DNA of 64,000 nucleotides from Linyphia triangularis (lineage: Eukaryota; Arthropoda; Arachnida; Araneae; Linyphiidae): contig OZ021722.1 in the NCBI GenBank assembly GCA_963978545.1, positions 35,481,365 to 35,545,364 on the forward strand, given 5' to 3'. The translations under genes and the position numbers were made by a program. This document shows, piece by piece, positions 29,020-42,600 of the stretch; position 1 is the first letter of the stretch, and each line of letters starts with the position of its first letter. The notes beneath the pieces are model-generated. The model did not search any database. It was not told where the DNA came from and saw nothing but the letters and a program-made list of their open reading frames with translations.

Positions 29020-29378
29020 TCACAAACTTTGTTTAAAACCAGACCACAACGCGATCCTAAAGCCAGCAAAATATAGGTCCGTTATAGTAAAATTGATACC
29101 GTGGGAATCCATCACCTATCGAAGAAAATGTCGAGAAATTTATCGATAAAGAAGAACAAGAAAAGCTGAAACTTTTCTTGAATAACTTTTCGGTCAAGTC
29201 GATGTTTTTGAGTGATGGAGCAAGTATACCGCCGGAAGCAAAACGGGTCGGAAGAGGCAAGAAGATAAGATACCGTTTCCGAATACTTTTTATTAATTCT
29301 GAAGATGCTGGTTATTTTGGTTGTTACAAAGGATGTTTGATCAATTGTATCGTGAAGTGGTTGCGAAGTGTATCCTGA
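29020..29378 (+). pseudogene. Protein-like fragment, probably a decayed coding sequence
   Basis: From 29097 an open frame runs to a stop at 29376-29378 (about 93 codons). Its first two thirds have the composition of a real, charged cytosolic protein: an acidic/Lys helix-like start (EENVEKFIDKEEQEKLKLF), then SDGASIPPEAKR and a basic patch GRGKKIRYRFR. Directly upstream, another frame continues similar protein-like sequence (for example RPQRDPKASK, then YSKIDTVG). It is broken by an in-frame TAG near 29076 and joins the main frame only by a frame change near 29108. The last 40 codons look less protein-like. I do not recognise the family. Alternatives are a real exon starting after an AG near 29080, or chance. 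It has no neighbours of related function. Confidence 0.4.
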
Positions 29379-29635
29379 AATGTAATAGGAATATGCGGAA
29401 GGATATTCATAGATTTTATTTTTAGATTTTAAAGCAGTTCATTTTGGAAAATGCTTCTTAACTCTTCTATTTAAAAGATTAAAGAAAATCTGAAGCATGA
29501 AAGTTGCGAAAGATGGATTTTAATATTGAATGTATGTATTTCGATTAAAAATTTCAGAATGTCCATATATCTTTATTTTTAAAAAAAAAATCTTATTGTA
29601 CTACTTCAGTTGTATACTTAGTGTTTATTTTTATT

Positions 29636-29831
29636 TCTAATGGCGGGCAGATGCACTACTTATAGTCACTTGATAGTGCAAGCAGTCACTTGGCCACTAT
29701 AAGGCCGGTAGCGATTTCACTTGTGAAGGAGCACACTGTGGAAGGACATCCACGTCTCATCTCGGAATCTAATTGAGACCAACCAGCGTGGTAATCTGAT
29801 ACGCTAACCACTATTATGGATAGGTGACCTT
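29636..29831 (-). mobile_element. tRNA-derived SINE, family 2, copy 1
   Basis: On the minus strand, a head with A-box-like AATAGTGGTTAGCG (near 29815-29802) is followed by a degenerate B box (near 29775-29764). The body contains the conserved block AGTCACTTGGCCACTA followed by AAGGCCGGTAGCGAT (29684-29715, plus-strand reading). That block recurs 26 kb away at 55705-55736 with one mismatch in 32. The copy is diverged, and I see no clear target duplication. Confidence 0.7.
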
Positions 29832-29839
29832 AATGTTTT

Positions 29840-31850
29840 ATTATGCTATGTATAATCTGTATACACCAATAGTTGACACTTTCCATTAAACTGAATAAAG
29901 TTTATAAAAATGTTTTGATTGTATAAATATGTTTTAAGAGGGCTTTGCATAAAATTAAACATTATAATGCAACGATTGTAATACTTATAAATAAAAAAAA
30001 AATTGCACTTCTTCTCTAATCTAAAAAAATGTAGCGTTTATAAATCACTTAAAATTTTTTATAGAAAGCTTTATTCTCTGTTAAAAAATCTCATTGATCG
30101 ATTATTTAATCAATTTAACTCATTAATTCGTTAAAAGTTTAATGAAAGCAAAAACAGAAATTAATTATGAAACCATGTGAAATGGTGATCTGTAAAACTC
30201 TTGTATATTTACCATGAATTGTATGAATAGAGTTTAATTGTTAACTCTCCTGTTTTGAATTGGGTAATTGAACTAAAATATTTGAAACTATTTTATTCGA
30301 TTAAAAAAAATCTTAAAAACTGACGTCTCGTTAGAATTTTTCTGTAAAATTATTTTGTCAATTTTCTCTACAATTTTATTTAGAAAATTAAATGTAGTTG
30401 CATTTTACATATAAGTGATATTACTAGTTAAAATTAACCCATGACACATTTGAACAGTACTTAAGAGAATCAATTTTAATTTTACCTTGAAAGAACTTCA
30501 ATTCCAACACACAAGCCATAAAAATATATCGATATCAAAAGTATCGTGAAGAAATAATCCCAGAATTAAAAGCAATATCTTCTCCAACTCCTAAGTCCCA
30601 CCCATCTTATTGCGTAGTAAATAACTCGGGCAAAATCCTCTCCCAGGAGTATTGCTATTTGTTATGAGATGGGGCAATTTATGGCATGCGCAGCGTGTGA
30701 AGTTTTTATGGAATCTTGAGATGTCAGGGCGCCCGGGGCTATTTACGGTTTGATAGAAAACCCCAAGGAAACTAGACTGTGGTAGAGGGATCCACCCTGG
30801 AAAGAGTGACAGCTATTTATTACGGGTAGAAAATCCGCTGAATCTGCCCGGGCAATATTCTGAGTTATCTGCAAGCTCATGAGGATACATTCCGTGAGGG
30901 GCAATACTTTTTTTATTTTATGATTTGCCCTTCTAGCAATCTCTATTTTTGTCCATGGCTTTATCTTGCTAGATGTATAGGGGGACACTGGATGTCTTGT
31001 GTGTGGTCAGTGGTCAGTAAATAAGAGATATATTGTGAAATAATACAATGGGGAAATGAAGTTTGGATGCTTGAGGTAAGTATTGGAAAAGAAGAAAATA
31101 TTGGTTCAAACTTAAACTTGCTGTGTTGAAATTTGTTTGATTTTTTTGTGATATTTTCCTATTGCTCAATAATTAAAATGTTATTAAAAATCAATGACCT
31201 TTTTAGTGTTTAGTTTTTTTATTTTGAGCAAGGCGAGTAAATAAAAACACACTCTCTAAAAATCGTATCTTACATGTTTGAAAATTTCACTTAAAATAAT
31301 TATTTATTTAAATTCTCATTTGCTTCGATAAAATTTTTTAAGATGCACATCAATAGTTTCAATTTTTTTTTTAATATTAATAATATAAACCATAAAACAG
31401 TTTTAATATAAATCCCTTATATGCATTGCCAATTTTCATGTGCAACTGCAACTTCTGGAGCTCAGATCCAGTTTTCATAGTGTGTGACCATTAAGAATAA
31501 GGGATTCATTCCGAACTATTTACTCACTTCTTTTTTGCCCTCAAAACTTGATTGAAAACTTTGTCATCTACAAAGAGTTTATTTGCTAAGATTCAGTTGG
31601 ATTGGAAGATGGAAAGTATGTTAATTAGCCCTCCATCAGATTTTGCCTAGGCAACCTTAATAGGGGAAGTTTTCAGTCATTACATATCGCCAAATTGAAC
31701 ATGTTTGAATTAAAGTTAATGTTAAGAATTTCAACAATGCTCGGTTAAAATTATTTTACTTATAGCGTCGATACCCAACTCAAAGTGGAATTAACTGGAC
31801 TTCACACGGGAACGAATTTATGCATTCAAGTTCAATTATCTTGTATTCAT
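29840..31850. other. Non-coding DNA with GC-richer island (30590-31020)
   Basis: AT-rich sequence flanks an island of about 430 bases of balanced composition with few simple repeats. It includes GCATGCGCAG (NRF1-like, near 30683) and GGGCGCCCGG (near 30727). The open frame on the minus strand (30743-30988) is not recognised. Conserved regulatory DNA or an old repeat would both fit. Confidence 0.4.
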
Positions 31851-31860
31851 TTTGAATATA

Positions 31861-32044
31861 ACAATTTTGGAAACAGGAAAGAGTTTCAAAAAAGATCGGT
31901 AACATGAGATTTATTAGTATTCTGAAGAGATTATAGAAGTGGATGTGAAAGCGACCTTTTAGTGAGAGTGACAGCCCCCCAAATTTGGTAGAATGCATTG
32001 TCATCGACATCGAATCTATCTGCCAAATTCCAGCCCGATTGGAT
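31861..32044 (-). repeat. Unclassified dispersed repeat, copy A
   Basis: The reverse complement of this segment matches 47941-48147. Shared blocks include CGATGTCGATGACAAT, CTAAAAGGTCGCTTT and a block at the far end around TTTTGAAACTCTT and CCAAAAT. The order of blocks is the same in both copies, with an insertion or divergence between. Copy A keeps an open frame through the match while copy B has stops, so coding origin is unclear. No terminal repeats or known domain are visible. Confidence 0.7.
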
Positions 32045-32375
32045 TAATTAGGCAACCGCAGATTTTCCCAGCAACGACAAACATACCACCTAACCAGCCA
32101 CCCACACACACAAAATCGAAGTTAATATAAATGATTTTTAAAATGTTTATTAATCTTAGTATTGGAAGAAAAAAAAAGTAACTAAATCATTTCAAATGTT
32201 TTAAGATTTAATGCTACAATTATAGAAATGGCATCGATAATGGGATTTCAATATTCCCGAAAAATTAGTTTATAGCATTTTTGTACAGTTAAATTGATAT
32301 GCTTATAGTATAAAAGATAAAGTTTATGATCAAAATGTTTTGTTCAAAACATTTGAAACCTCATCGAAGAACCTA

Positions 32376-32620
32376 TGAGGCGTTGCGGATACTAAGGTCG
32401 AACTCAACATTGGGTCACAAATGTTTTTTCTCGCCATCCGAATCTAGACTCTACATATCCTACAGATTTATCTTTCATATTGAGTTCGGCCTTCTTTCCC
32501 TTTTAAAATAATTATTGAATGATATCAAGAATAGGGAAATCAAATCCCGGAAATCTTTTTAAACGCAATTTTCTGACAACAACCTTTTGTTGAGTTCGTC
32601 CTAGTATCCACAACGACTCA
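32376..32620. mobile_element. TA-flanked miniature inverted-repeat element (Tc1/mariner-like)
   Basis: The left end (TGAGGCGTTGCGGATACTA..., 32376-32409) and the reverse complement of the right end (TGAGTCGTTGTGGATACTA..., 32588-32620) match over about 33-34 bp with four or five differences and one base of length difference. Both ends are bounded by TA (32374-32375 and 32621-32622), the target Tc1/mariner elements duplicate. The inside, about 178 bp, has no transposase. A further TTGAGTTCG motif inside (near 32485) repeats part of the end. A TA pair is weak evidence in AT-rich DNA, but the inverted ends are strong. Confidence 0.7.
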
Positions 32621-32629
32621 TATAGTATG

Positions 32630-34090
32630 TATAAAAAGTTTAAATTAATACGAATAAAATCGATTTATCGTGTTTAGGTTCTTTCAGGTTCGATTCTTAC
32701 AGAAGATAATAAAGGAAGCCTATCAAATATTGATATGTTTAGACCAAAAAAATTAATTTTTTATATGCGAATTTCATCATTAAAACAAACTTCGACTTGC
32801 ATAATGTAAACGAACTAAAATATGAATATTTGTCTTGAAAACTGTAACACAAAGATTTCCTAATGTGATAATTTCAAATTATGTACTTGTCCCTTGACCT
32901 TTTCTAAGTGCTTTTAACTGTGCTCATTGTATAATTAAGAGAATGGATTTTTTCAATTAAGCATAACCTGTAACTAAAAGTATGTTTATAATATCCAGAT
33001 GAAAGCAGTTTTTATATGAGCCCTAAAATTTTTTTACCAGTTTAACACGAACGAATTCAAACTTTCTAACTTTCTCATTTTATTTAATTATCAAGATATT
33101 TTGAAAAAGGTCAAGTATTAAACCAATAAACATCGTGACGACACCTATGTCGTGACACTGACCTTAAAACCAAACTCGTATGAAGACTAGAAAAAGGGCG
33201 GAAAACGGATTTTAACTTCCGACATCAAGAAAAAGGTTCAAGGTTACTATCGTTCAAACTTCTAAACTGTGTGGCAAAGGTACGCCTATTTGTTGTCAAG
33301 TCTTTAACTCATCCACATTTAGTTGTTCCAATTATTTTTTTGCTAAGTTTATTTTTATATTGTTTTTATACACGCAGGTTAGTGATCGAAGTCGTAATGT
33401 GATTGAGTTCTTAAGAACAGGTCGTATATACATTTTTATGACAAGGATTTTTAGTTTTAAATTTTATGTTTATTGATAATCTGTTTTAATATTTTCTCAT
33501 AAAAGATTAAGTTCAATTTTTGAAAGACAATTTTATTTTTCTGGTGTATTTTAATTAGATATATAAATGAAATTTAAATATTTAGGATATTAAAATATGC
33601 ATATTTTTATTTTAAATAATTGGATTAACGTTGCTTTTCTTTTGATTTTTTAAAAAATGCTGATGCAATTTATTTCGAAAATTAATTGTATAACACAGTA
33701 CATAATATTAAATGTTCACCCGATAATATTTGTTTTTAAGTGAATATCCAATCAATGATTTTTAAACCACACTTTGATTAACATTATTTAACACTTCAAC
33801 ACCATCAAACTCAAACTTTCCCCTTTTGAATCAGAAAGGTCAACAAGCTCACACTATTTCGATGTAATACCTGAGTTAAAAAAAAATCAATGTCAATCAT
33901 CAGTAAAACTAATTTCTCGAATTATCTAATTTAGAAATTCACAAGAAGTCGAGGAGTTAACAGGTATAGTTATGACTAAGACAGAAACAATCATAACAAT
34001 GATCTATCTTTAAATTCAACTCTTTTTCCATGCAGGGTCAGGGTGAAAGACCTTAGGAGAAATCGAAATTTTCCCCTGTGGTCAGAGATG
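32630..34090. other. AT-rich non-coding DNA
   Basis: Nothing recognised. A patch at about 33125-33300 has moderate GC and CGTGAC motifs on both sides of a short spacer. Confidence 0.45.
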
Positions 34091-34105
34091 TAACTGATTG
34101 TTTTG

Positions 34106-34114
34106 TATAAATAG
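34106..34114 (+). promoter_or_regulatory. TATA box-like TATAAATAG
   Basis: A good TATA consensus lies in a moderately GC-rich stretch (34020-34400). It is followed by a TTCATTAG initiator-like motif about 21 bases on, and by a short (GA)n run (34145-34160). A second, stronger match TATATAAATAG stands at 34304-34314. In AT-rich DNA such matches are common, so these are weak candidates. Confidence 0.2.
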
Positions 34115-34399
34115 TCGCAACAGTTCATTAGTCCGTTTGATATCAGAGAGAGAGAGAGAGATGATGATGAACATTAAGAAATATTGAGAACTATTAGAAA
34201 CATGTTAGCCGGTTTACCAATACGTGGTGAATCATAAGGATATAGAAACATCATTAAATCCTATCCATCCCGCTAATGAATTCTGCCAGCAACAAACCTT
34301 CTGTATATAAATAGGTCTATGGAGTGGATAATTTAATTATTTGAACTGTCTCTTGATAGCATTACTACTCAGATACTAGCTTATCTCACGACAACATTT

Positions 34400-35095
34400 C
34401 CTGAAGCAAATGACACATATACTTTTCTCCAAATAGATAAGCGATGAAAGACGTAGGGATATTTACCATGATATCTTTATAGTTATTGTTTTAATCTTGT
34501 ATTGCTTTAATTTAAACATATATGAGTTTTATCGAATTTATTTGGGCTAAAAGTGATAGTTATGACGTTTAAATATGAAACTTATTTGGAATATATATAT
34601 AGACTGGACTTTTACATCAGGTACTTACGATCGAACCAGGAAAATTTTACTTTTAAAAATAAAAATGTTACTTAGAAAAATGTTACTGTTAATGTATTTT
34701 CTATTCACTCCAACAGGGTATTAGAGATGGATATAAAGACTGAAGAAATTATACAGAAAAATAGACTTAATTTGCATTCTTGTTAATTTTCTCCCCCCCC
34801 CATACTCATTAAAAGTTTTTTTTTTTTTTTTAAGAAAACATGTAGTTAAAATAATTATTTTAGTTTTCAGAAAAAAAAAAAAAGAGCGTCTAATATTTAA
34901 ACAACATTGATTCCCCTCCTCACTATTAGTAACGGATTCTGCTTACTCCAAAGACAAATTATATAAAAAGTTTATACATATCTGAAATAGTATTACAATA
35001 AAACACTAACTTGAAGCCTCAAAAATTTATGGCCACTGAGCAAGGACACTTGTATTTATCTTTCAAACTAATTTTAACGAATTAATTTATAAATT
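34400..35095. other. AT-rich non-coding DNA
   Basis: Nothing recognised besides short C (34793-34801) and T/A runs. Confidence 0.5.
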
Positions 35096-35177
35096 GTACA
35101 CATAAACATTCCCAATAAGCAACTTGGAATTTAACGGTACACATAAACATTCCCAATAAGCAACTTGGAATTTAACG
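35096..35177. repeat. Perfect tandem duplication of a 41-bp unit
   Basis: Two identical adjacent copies of a 41-base unit starting GTACACATAAACATTCC, followed by the first eight bases of a third. The perfect match suggests a recent duplication. Confidence 0.95.
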
Positions 35178-35189
35178 GTACACATATTT

Positions 35190-36155
35190 GTCACACTTTT
35201 GAAATAGATTATGGCATCTAACTGTCAAATATTTCACCCCTTAAACTACAAACAGCAACAGTCTAATAGATGATAGGATTGATGGTAGCTAAGCGTCGCT
35301 GAAGACAGTTATTGAAAAGTGCCGAAAGGAGTAAAAATATGACCACTTAAAGTTGATTTATGGTAGTGTCGCTCGGTTGCTGAAAGGGATAAAAAGTCCA
35401 ACTTCTACCTTAAATCCCGTGTATAAATCGCACGTCATTAGAACCGAGCACCGAAAGCTTCTGATCGTTTATACTGGCACGGTTGATTCCACTCGAAAGT
35501 AAATCTACAGGTAGAACGACGTAGAATGTCAAGGCTTCAATTGCTGTTCTGTGAGTTCAGGATGGTAAAAGCAATGGAAAGTCGTACTGTCTTTAAGGTT
35601 TTTGTGAGAAAGAATGGCGTGTCAAGAAAACTTCAACAATAATTTTCGCTTCTGTTTGTAGTTTGAAACGAATGGTGAGAAGGTATCAATCTTTACAGTT
35701 ACTTTCTCTGGTTCTGCCGTCATTATTTAAGTAGCCCTATATCCCACAAAAAATTAATTGCATATTTTGATACTTTCTGATTAATCCTTGGAAATTAATA
35801 TTTTTTATTTCATTGAATGGCTCAACTTCTTAGCTCATTCAAATCAATACCACAATAAAAATATGTAATTAAAAAAAAAAAAAAAAAAAAAAAAAACTAA
35901 CTTAAAAACGTTCAAATCTGCACATGAATTTTTTGAATTTAGGGATTTTTAGCTTATGACGGCTGGGATGTCATTAGGATATAAATCAGAGATTAAATTG
36001 CAAATTAATTGTCTTTTTTTTTAACTTGAGAATATTATACTGCTTTGTCCAAAGCACATGCGAAGTAGAGTTCTAAATTCGAACTATTCTTAATTGTTAA
36101 ATAGTATACATAAACTAACAGAAATTTTTTGTGGAGTTTCTCATATCAAGATAGG
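35190..36155. other. Non-coding DNA with GC-richer island (35240-35560) and poly(A)
   Basis: The island has balanced composition and no simple repeats; no coding frame is seen. A run of 26 A is at 35871-35896, with AATAAA 12 bases before it, closer than usual for a polyadenylation signal. Confidence 0.4.
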
Positions 36156-36158
36156 TTT

Positions 36159-36680
36159 ATGGTGAAATGAAAAAGAAATAACTTAAGACTTTAGGAAGGA
36201 AAGAAGAAATATTACAGAATTAAAGGACTAGAATCGGGTTCCTTTGTCATAAGAAAAACACCTTCAGCACATGATGGAATGAAAAAGAAATGAAGAAAGG
36301 ATTTAATAAAAGAAAGTAGGAAAGTTTGTATAAGACTGCAATATAGTTCTAATGCCATTAAAAAGTACTATCAGTTCATGATGGAATAAAAAAAAAATGG
36401 CGAAAGAAAGAAGACAAATTGCAGAATTAAAAGACTGGAATAGGGTTCCTTTGTCACTTTTTCAGCACATGATGGAATAAAAAATAAATGAAGAAATACT
36501 TTAGAAATTTTGTAAAAGGTCACAGAAGTACTAGTGAAACTATCATCTTCCATTAAAAATATCGTAATAAATAAGAAATTCTCAAATGCTTTTAAAAGAA
36601 GGGTCAAAATTAAGCACAAGAAAAATTAAGCAATTAAAGTCTGGAATATGAATCTTTCCTTCCATTCGGAAAGTACTTTT
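36159..36680. repeat. Diverged tandem array, unit about 90-112 bp
   Basis: The phrase ATGATGGAAT followed by an A-rich stretch and (A/T)GAAGAAA recurs at about 36161 (weaker), 36271, 36378 and 36469, giving spacings of 112, 107 and 91. Between these, the phrase GCAGAATTAAAAGACTGGAA recurs, with variants near 36217, 36421 and 36628, followed by GGGTTCCTTTGTCA in two of them. Copies differ by substitutions and short gaps, so this is an old minisatellite or local amplification, not a gene. Confidence 0.7.
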
Positions 36681-36689
36681 TGTCTATTT

Positions 36690-39600
36690 TAGAACCAAAG
36701 TGAATAAAAAAAGTTCACAATTGCAACATTTGTGAAAGAACGGGTTTTCCCTTTGATAAGTGATTTGGTAGTCAGAATTAAACTACTTTTTTCATAAACA
36801 AGATCTTATATTAAGTTTTGTTTGTAGTTGAATGGTTAGAAATACTTTGTAAACTTTGTTTTTTTGTTGAAGCGTACAAATATTTACTTTTGAAAAGCTA
36901 CTTTGAACGATATAAGATGTAAAAGTATTTTAGTTTAAAAAAAAATATTAAAAACTTTCCGAATTCTTTTTCATTCTTGTATCGAAAATAAAACAAAAAT
37001 CTTCTCAACCTTCTTTAATTATTTTAAAAATAAATTTAAAATATACGGCAGTAGTTAACAGCTAGACTTATAATGAATATGGTTTTTAGTAACTAATTAT
37101 AAAAACTTTTGAATCAAAGTTGCTAAATGTTTAATTATTATCACGCTACGCATAAGTTATTTTCAATAAAAAGGATACAATTTCTATGTGGTGTTGTTTT
37201 TTGCTCACTATACATTTCAGAATTTTGTGTGTGTGTGTGCAGATAAATTTTATAGATTCTTTATTCAGTTAAAAAAATAACTTTAGTTACGTGAAATGTC
37301 ATTTGCTAAGTGGATTTGTTAAGTCAAGTTTATTTTTAATGGTTTTCAGTTTTTAAGTTACAACTGGTTTTAAATAAAATGGAATAATTTATAAATGGCA
37401 AAAAAAAATGTATAAGAAACAAATTTAATTTTTAAGACCTGGCATCAACCTTATATTTTATAAATTTTTAGAAATTGCTTACTTTTTGATAAGGAGATTT
37501 TAACTTTAGCTGAACATTTATTCAATTCACGATCTCCCTCCCACTACTTTTATGTTTAAAAAGTCCATCGCATTTCATTTGAAAATGTATATCATTTAAG
37601 TTATATCATTAAGAAATATAAAGTGAATAGATTATAAACTTATCACTAATTAGGAAATATCATGAAATTAAAGATTGGATGTTCTTCTGTGAATGCAAAT
37701 AGTTAAAAAAAAAACTTTAATTTTAAAGAAAACAGTTTAAATTAAATTTTTCTTTCATTGACTTTTTTAACATAAAAAAATAAAACAAATTAAAATGACA
37801 TAATATATTGCATTTTTTAGATACATAGTTTACAAAATATGAAATATGTATTATTGATAAAATTATATCTTCAAAAATAAATAAAGTATATATATATGGA
37901 AATATACAATTCAATACTAAAATAATGCTTGCTTATTTTAACCCATCTTAATATTAAAATAATTAGCAATTTTAATTTCCCGTGGGCTGCCTTTCAAAAT
38001 ATTTTTTGTAAAGTACTTTTTTTTTTTCAGTTTACTAATTGTATTGCTAAGGGATTTTTTAGTTAGATATCCCGTGTTTGTGTTTTTGTTTTGCAATACT
38101 AATTACAATCTTTTCTTTTTCTTTATAGAAATAGATATAGAATAGAGTATATTTTCTTTAGCATACTCTATGACTGCATTTAAGTAAATAAACCATTTTT
38201 ATTAAATTTGATGTTTTCCTTCCGCTTTCAGTAAATAAGTAAAACTAATAAAATTTACATTGCAATGCATTAAATAAGAATGTATTGCAATTGACTAGAG
38301 TCTATCTGCCAGGTTTTGTATCGATTGATAGACCACAAGTAGATAAATTATACAAATAACAAACAAAAACGAAAACAATATGAAGGAATTAAGAGTAAAA
38401 TTTCTATATCTTGGTTACATAAATGTACTTCGGGTGGTTTTGCAAATTTAATGAGTTTTGCACAAGTATGAAACTTTTATAAATTGATTATTTGCAAAAT
38501 ACTATTAATTCTTTTAAGAAAAGATTTAAAAAAAAACAAAAAACGATTTTGTTTTATATCTTTTCGATTAAGCTTATTTTAAGATATTTATCCCACATAA
38601 TAAACCACTTTATTACAATTTTCAAATACTTTCCATGCATTGGACATCATTAAAATTTATATTTCCATTAAATTACTTGTATTAAAGCAAGGGGAATAAG
38701 GAACAAAAAGTTGTTTCTCATAAATTTATATTAATGGCTCACTTTGATGCGCTGTATAAAATATTGATCTATCCAAATGTTTTAAAACGATAAGAAAAAT
38801 TGCTTGTTTGTTAAATTTCTTAAGGAAATTTATGTTTTGAAGTTGTAGTCATTTTTAATATCTTTAACGTAAAACATGTTCTTTATTCTCAAGCAGTACA
38901 TTATGAATGTGGTGAAAGTATAAATATGTTCAGTTGTCTTAATGATTCCTGTTTATTCTCTCTAAAAGACTATTATACTGAAACTTTGAGAGGATTTTTA
39001 AAAATTTATTTTCATTTGAACATGATTGGAGTATAACTTGAAAGTACCTTTGCAAGTACGTTTTGTAGAACATCTGAAATATAATTTACATAAAAAAAAA
39101 AGTGTAAGTTCAAAAAAATCATCTCAAAATTGAATATATTGTACTTCGATTTATTCGAATTGAAGATAATATAAAAGAATATGCTTTTACACAAAGGAAA
39201 AAATTATTTAGTAAAATCATATGTTTTAAATTGCCTCGCACCAAAATCTTATTTTTCAAATTAAGTTATATTTTGTTTACAAAATGGCAATATTGAACTT
39301 CATCAAGGCTTTTAAAATAGATTTACAGATACCATATGATTTAAAAAAATATTTTAAAAGCATTTAATCAACAACAGATAATCTTTAATTATATATAATT
39401 ATTATTGAATTGAATATTTATACGACTCTATAAATCTCTGTCATCTTCCCCCTACTCCCAATTTACAACACAAAATATTGTGTACTTACCTAAATATACT
39501 TCAGTAGTCAATTAAATTTAAGGATACTTCCACATATAAAAATGTATGAATGAGCTTCTACAGGATGAATTTCACTGAAAGAAAAGACTAAAATAAATAA

Positions 39601-42600
39601 ACATGTATTTACGATACTTTCAAACAATGTTATTCAGAAAAAATAAAAAAAAAATAAAGAATAAAAATAGTTAATCTTTGTAACTTTCATCTTTGTCGGT
39701 AAATTTTATTTACGAAACGCTTGTGTAAAAACGGAAGGATGTTGATAATCCTTTCCACACATCACGTAAGATATCACGGATATTGATGTCATTGACTGCA
39801 ATGCGTCCACTTCGCTAGACACTATCTCGGCTCTGTTTTCAAAATGGAACTCAAGTTCTTAGGTGTAAAGTGCTTGGTTTAATTTTTTTTTGTTTGTTTA
39901 AGTTATGATTAGTTTATAAGTTTAAATATTTTGGCCTGAAAAAATAATGCTGAAAAATTAATTTTTTTTTTCCAAACATTAATGCGCTTATATGTAATTT
40001 CAAATGCTTCAAAGGAAAGGAATGTTGATAAAATTTGTAGTAAGGAGTAATTTTGATAAACGTTATTATGACTTACAAGTTTACTAGTTTTGAGGTTATT
40101 TGATTATGGACTTGTTGCTTTGATGACGTTTATTGAAAATATATTTTTATTGATAGGAATAATTTTATTTGGAAAGACGTCCTGACGTAACCTTTGCGAT
40201 ATTACATATTGCAAATGTCAGTGGTATTTGTATTTTTATTTGAGAATGTTGACTTTCGATGGAGAGCTCATTCTATACAACTTATGATGGTTGGTAAGCC
40301 TATTCAACGTAGACAGGTGAACATTTTATAAATCAAAATATTTTCTTTTCACTTCAAAACTGGTTGTAAGGCGTTGAAAAGATATTGAATTAATTGTACT
40401 TAGGTATTTTTTTAGAAATAAATTTTCAGCTACACCAAGTGAAAAGAATAATTTTAAAAAGGCTGTTTTAAAGTTTCTGAAACTCATTAAAAAACCTTAG
40501 ATTTAACTTCTTAGATATTGAGCTATATCAGTATTCACATTTTTTGACAATTTGTGAGAAAGGTAAGAATATTTTGAATTTCAATATTTATAAACGTAAA
40601 ATTTTAACTCATACATGAACTCAAGTTTGGTGGTAATAGAGTCTGGTCCTGGAAAAAAAGTCTTTCACTGTCACTAAAAAGCCACGATTACGTTTTTTTA
40701 TTGCATATATCATGCCCAACAAATACTAAGCGTGATGATATTTAATGACTAAAATATTTGTTAAATATGAAAAAATCGGATAGTGTCAATTTAGAAAGTT
40801 TCCTTTTATAAGCAAAATTTAACTAAGTTGGCAAGTTCGTCAACAAGCTTGGTAATATATTATCTCTATTTTCCGCAAAGATATATATCTATAGTTACTA
40901 TAATTTAGAATCATTTTTCCAGTTGAATAAGAATGTCCTTCCAGTTGCATTATGTGTAATCCTTTTAACTTAGCGGGACCTCTTAACTGATATAAGACAT
41001 ATGCCCAGTAAATTTATAGTTTAGGCTTAATAAATTGTAAAATGAGTTTCGTGTTCGCTATTTCTGAACTTCCAGTTGAAAATTCTGGTTGAATTTTGAA
41101 TTTTGGGATACTCTTCCGTTAGACGAGTGCCAGTCACCGAGCCTAATGTTTACATGTTTAAATGATGCGTAAATGTATCGCCAAGCCTAAACATTTACGC
41201 TTTCTATAAGAATTATAAACGATTTGAAGGTTATTAATTTGAAAGCGATATATCTGCATTTTGGCGTTTTTTATCTGTCGCTTAACTGAAGACTTTTACA
41301 AAAAAAAAAAAAAAAAAAAGTACGGAGGAGAGTTTTCATTTTATATATCGAATGTATCTGTAACATTTTTGTTTTATTTGGTTGCACTTGGACAGAACCT
41401 TAGTATAGTTTTTTTTTTTTTTTTTTTTTATTTTTTTTTTTTATCAATATAGTGTAAAAGCTAACAGAAAAACTTGCAAAGCTAATATTAATTTTCTTTT
41501 TATTAGATTTTACAAACAATTACAGTTTTAAATTACTAACTAACAATAATGGAGTGTTATATTGTATTTTTTTGATCAACTTAATTCATTCAATTGCTGG
41601 GCTTACTATAAGTCACACTCTTCATACTAATAGTAATGTATTATGCGCTTTTAAGAACTATCTGTTTCATCTCTTTACTTCTAAAGCCATGTGTGATATG
41701 CCTCCAAACTTTCTGTGTATTAAGGTATACATATACATTAGGAATCGCGAAATTTGACACAAGTCTGCGTTTTTGTTTTTTGGTCTTAAAATATTCCCGA
41801 ATTCATTACCATTAAAATGATACCATTTTCTTTCTGAGACTCAAATTACTTTTTAAATTACAGTAGGTTTTGTGAACCTGTTTTGTATCCCTTCATTAGT
41901 GTAGTAAACTTTAAACGCGTTTTCTAGACAATAGTTGTGAGTAGTTGAGTATACAATCGATGCCAGCAACACAGAAAATAGAACATCCCAATTTAAGCAC
42001 GTTGAGAAAGTCCAAGGATTCTTATATCTCTCAGCAATAGAATGCAATGCCTAACTTTAATGATTTTCCAAATTTAGTAATTCCTTAAGGTATCCTAAAT
42101 GCCACATCCACAGGTTTAGTAAAATTTCAAATTGAACATACACGTTGGTTAAAATAATTTTAACATTGAAGTTTGAATAAAAGACACAGATAGGAATCAA
42201 AAAGAAAGGAAGAAAATCATAAATAAATGTACTTTCTACTACGTCAATGATCTCCTTATAAAATATGGAAACTGAATGCAGTTAATTCTCATAATATATG
42301 CATCCCTTTGAAAATACCATTAGCCAAACATTTAAATCGCATTTATTTTCAGATTACGAATTCGATTACTCCTAGGATTTGACGATTATGTGCTTCGCTT
42401 CCTTAAATCATTAAATATACACGAAGATATTTCTAATGTAACTTTCTCTTGGAAATTTGAAATAAACTAATAGTTAATGGAGATTTGGAATTTAAATGTT
42501 CGGTATTTTAGCTAAATATATTATTTTTCCAGGAATTTTAATACAATTTAATAAGCCTTTCTCTAGAAGTATTAGGCAGTTTAGTTTGTTTTATAGATGC

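Noticed and set aside
35854..35896. Second poly(A)-tailed retrocopy
   Set aside because: AATAAA lies only about 12 bases before the A run and the upstream sequence does not differ from its surroundings.
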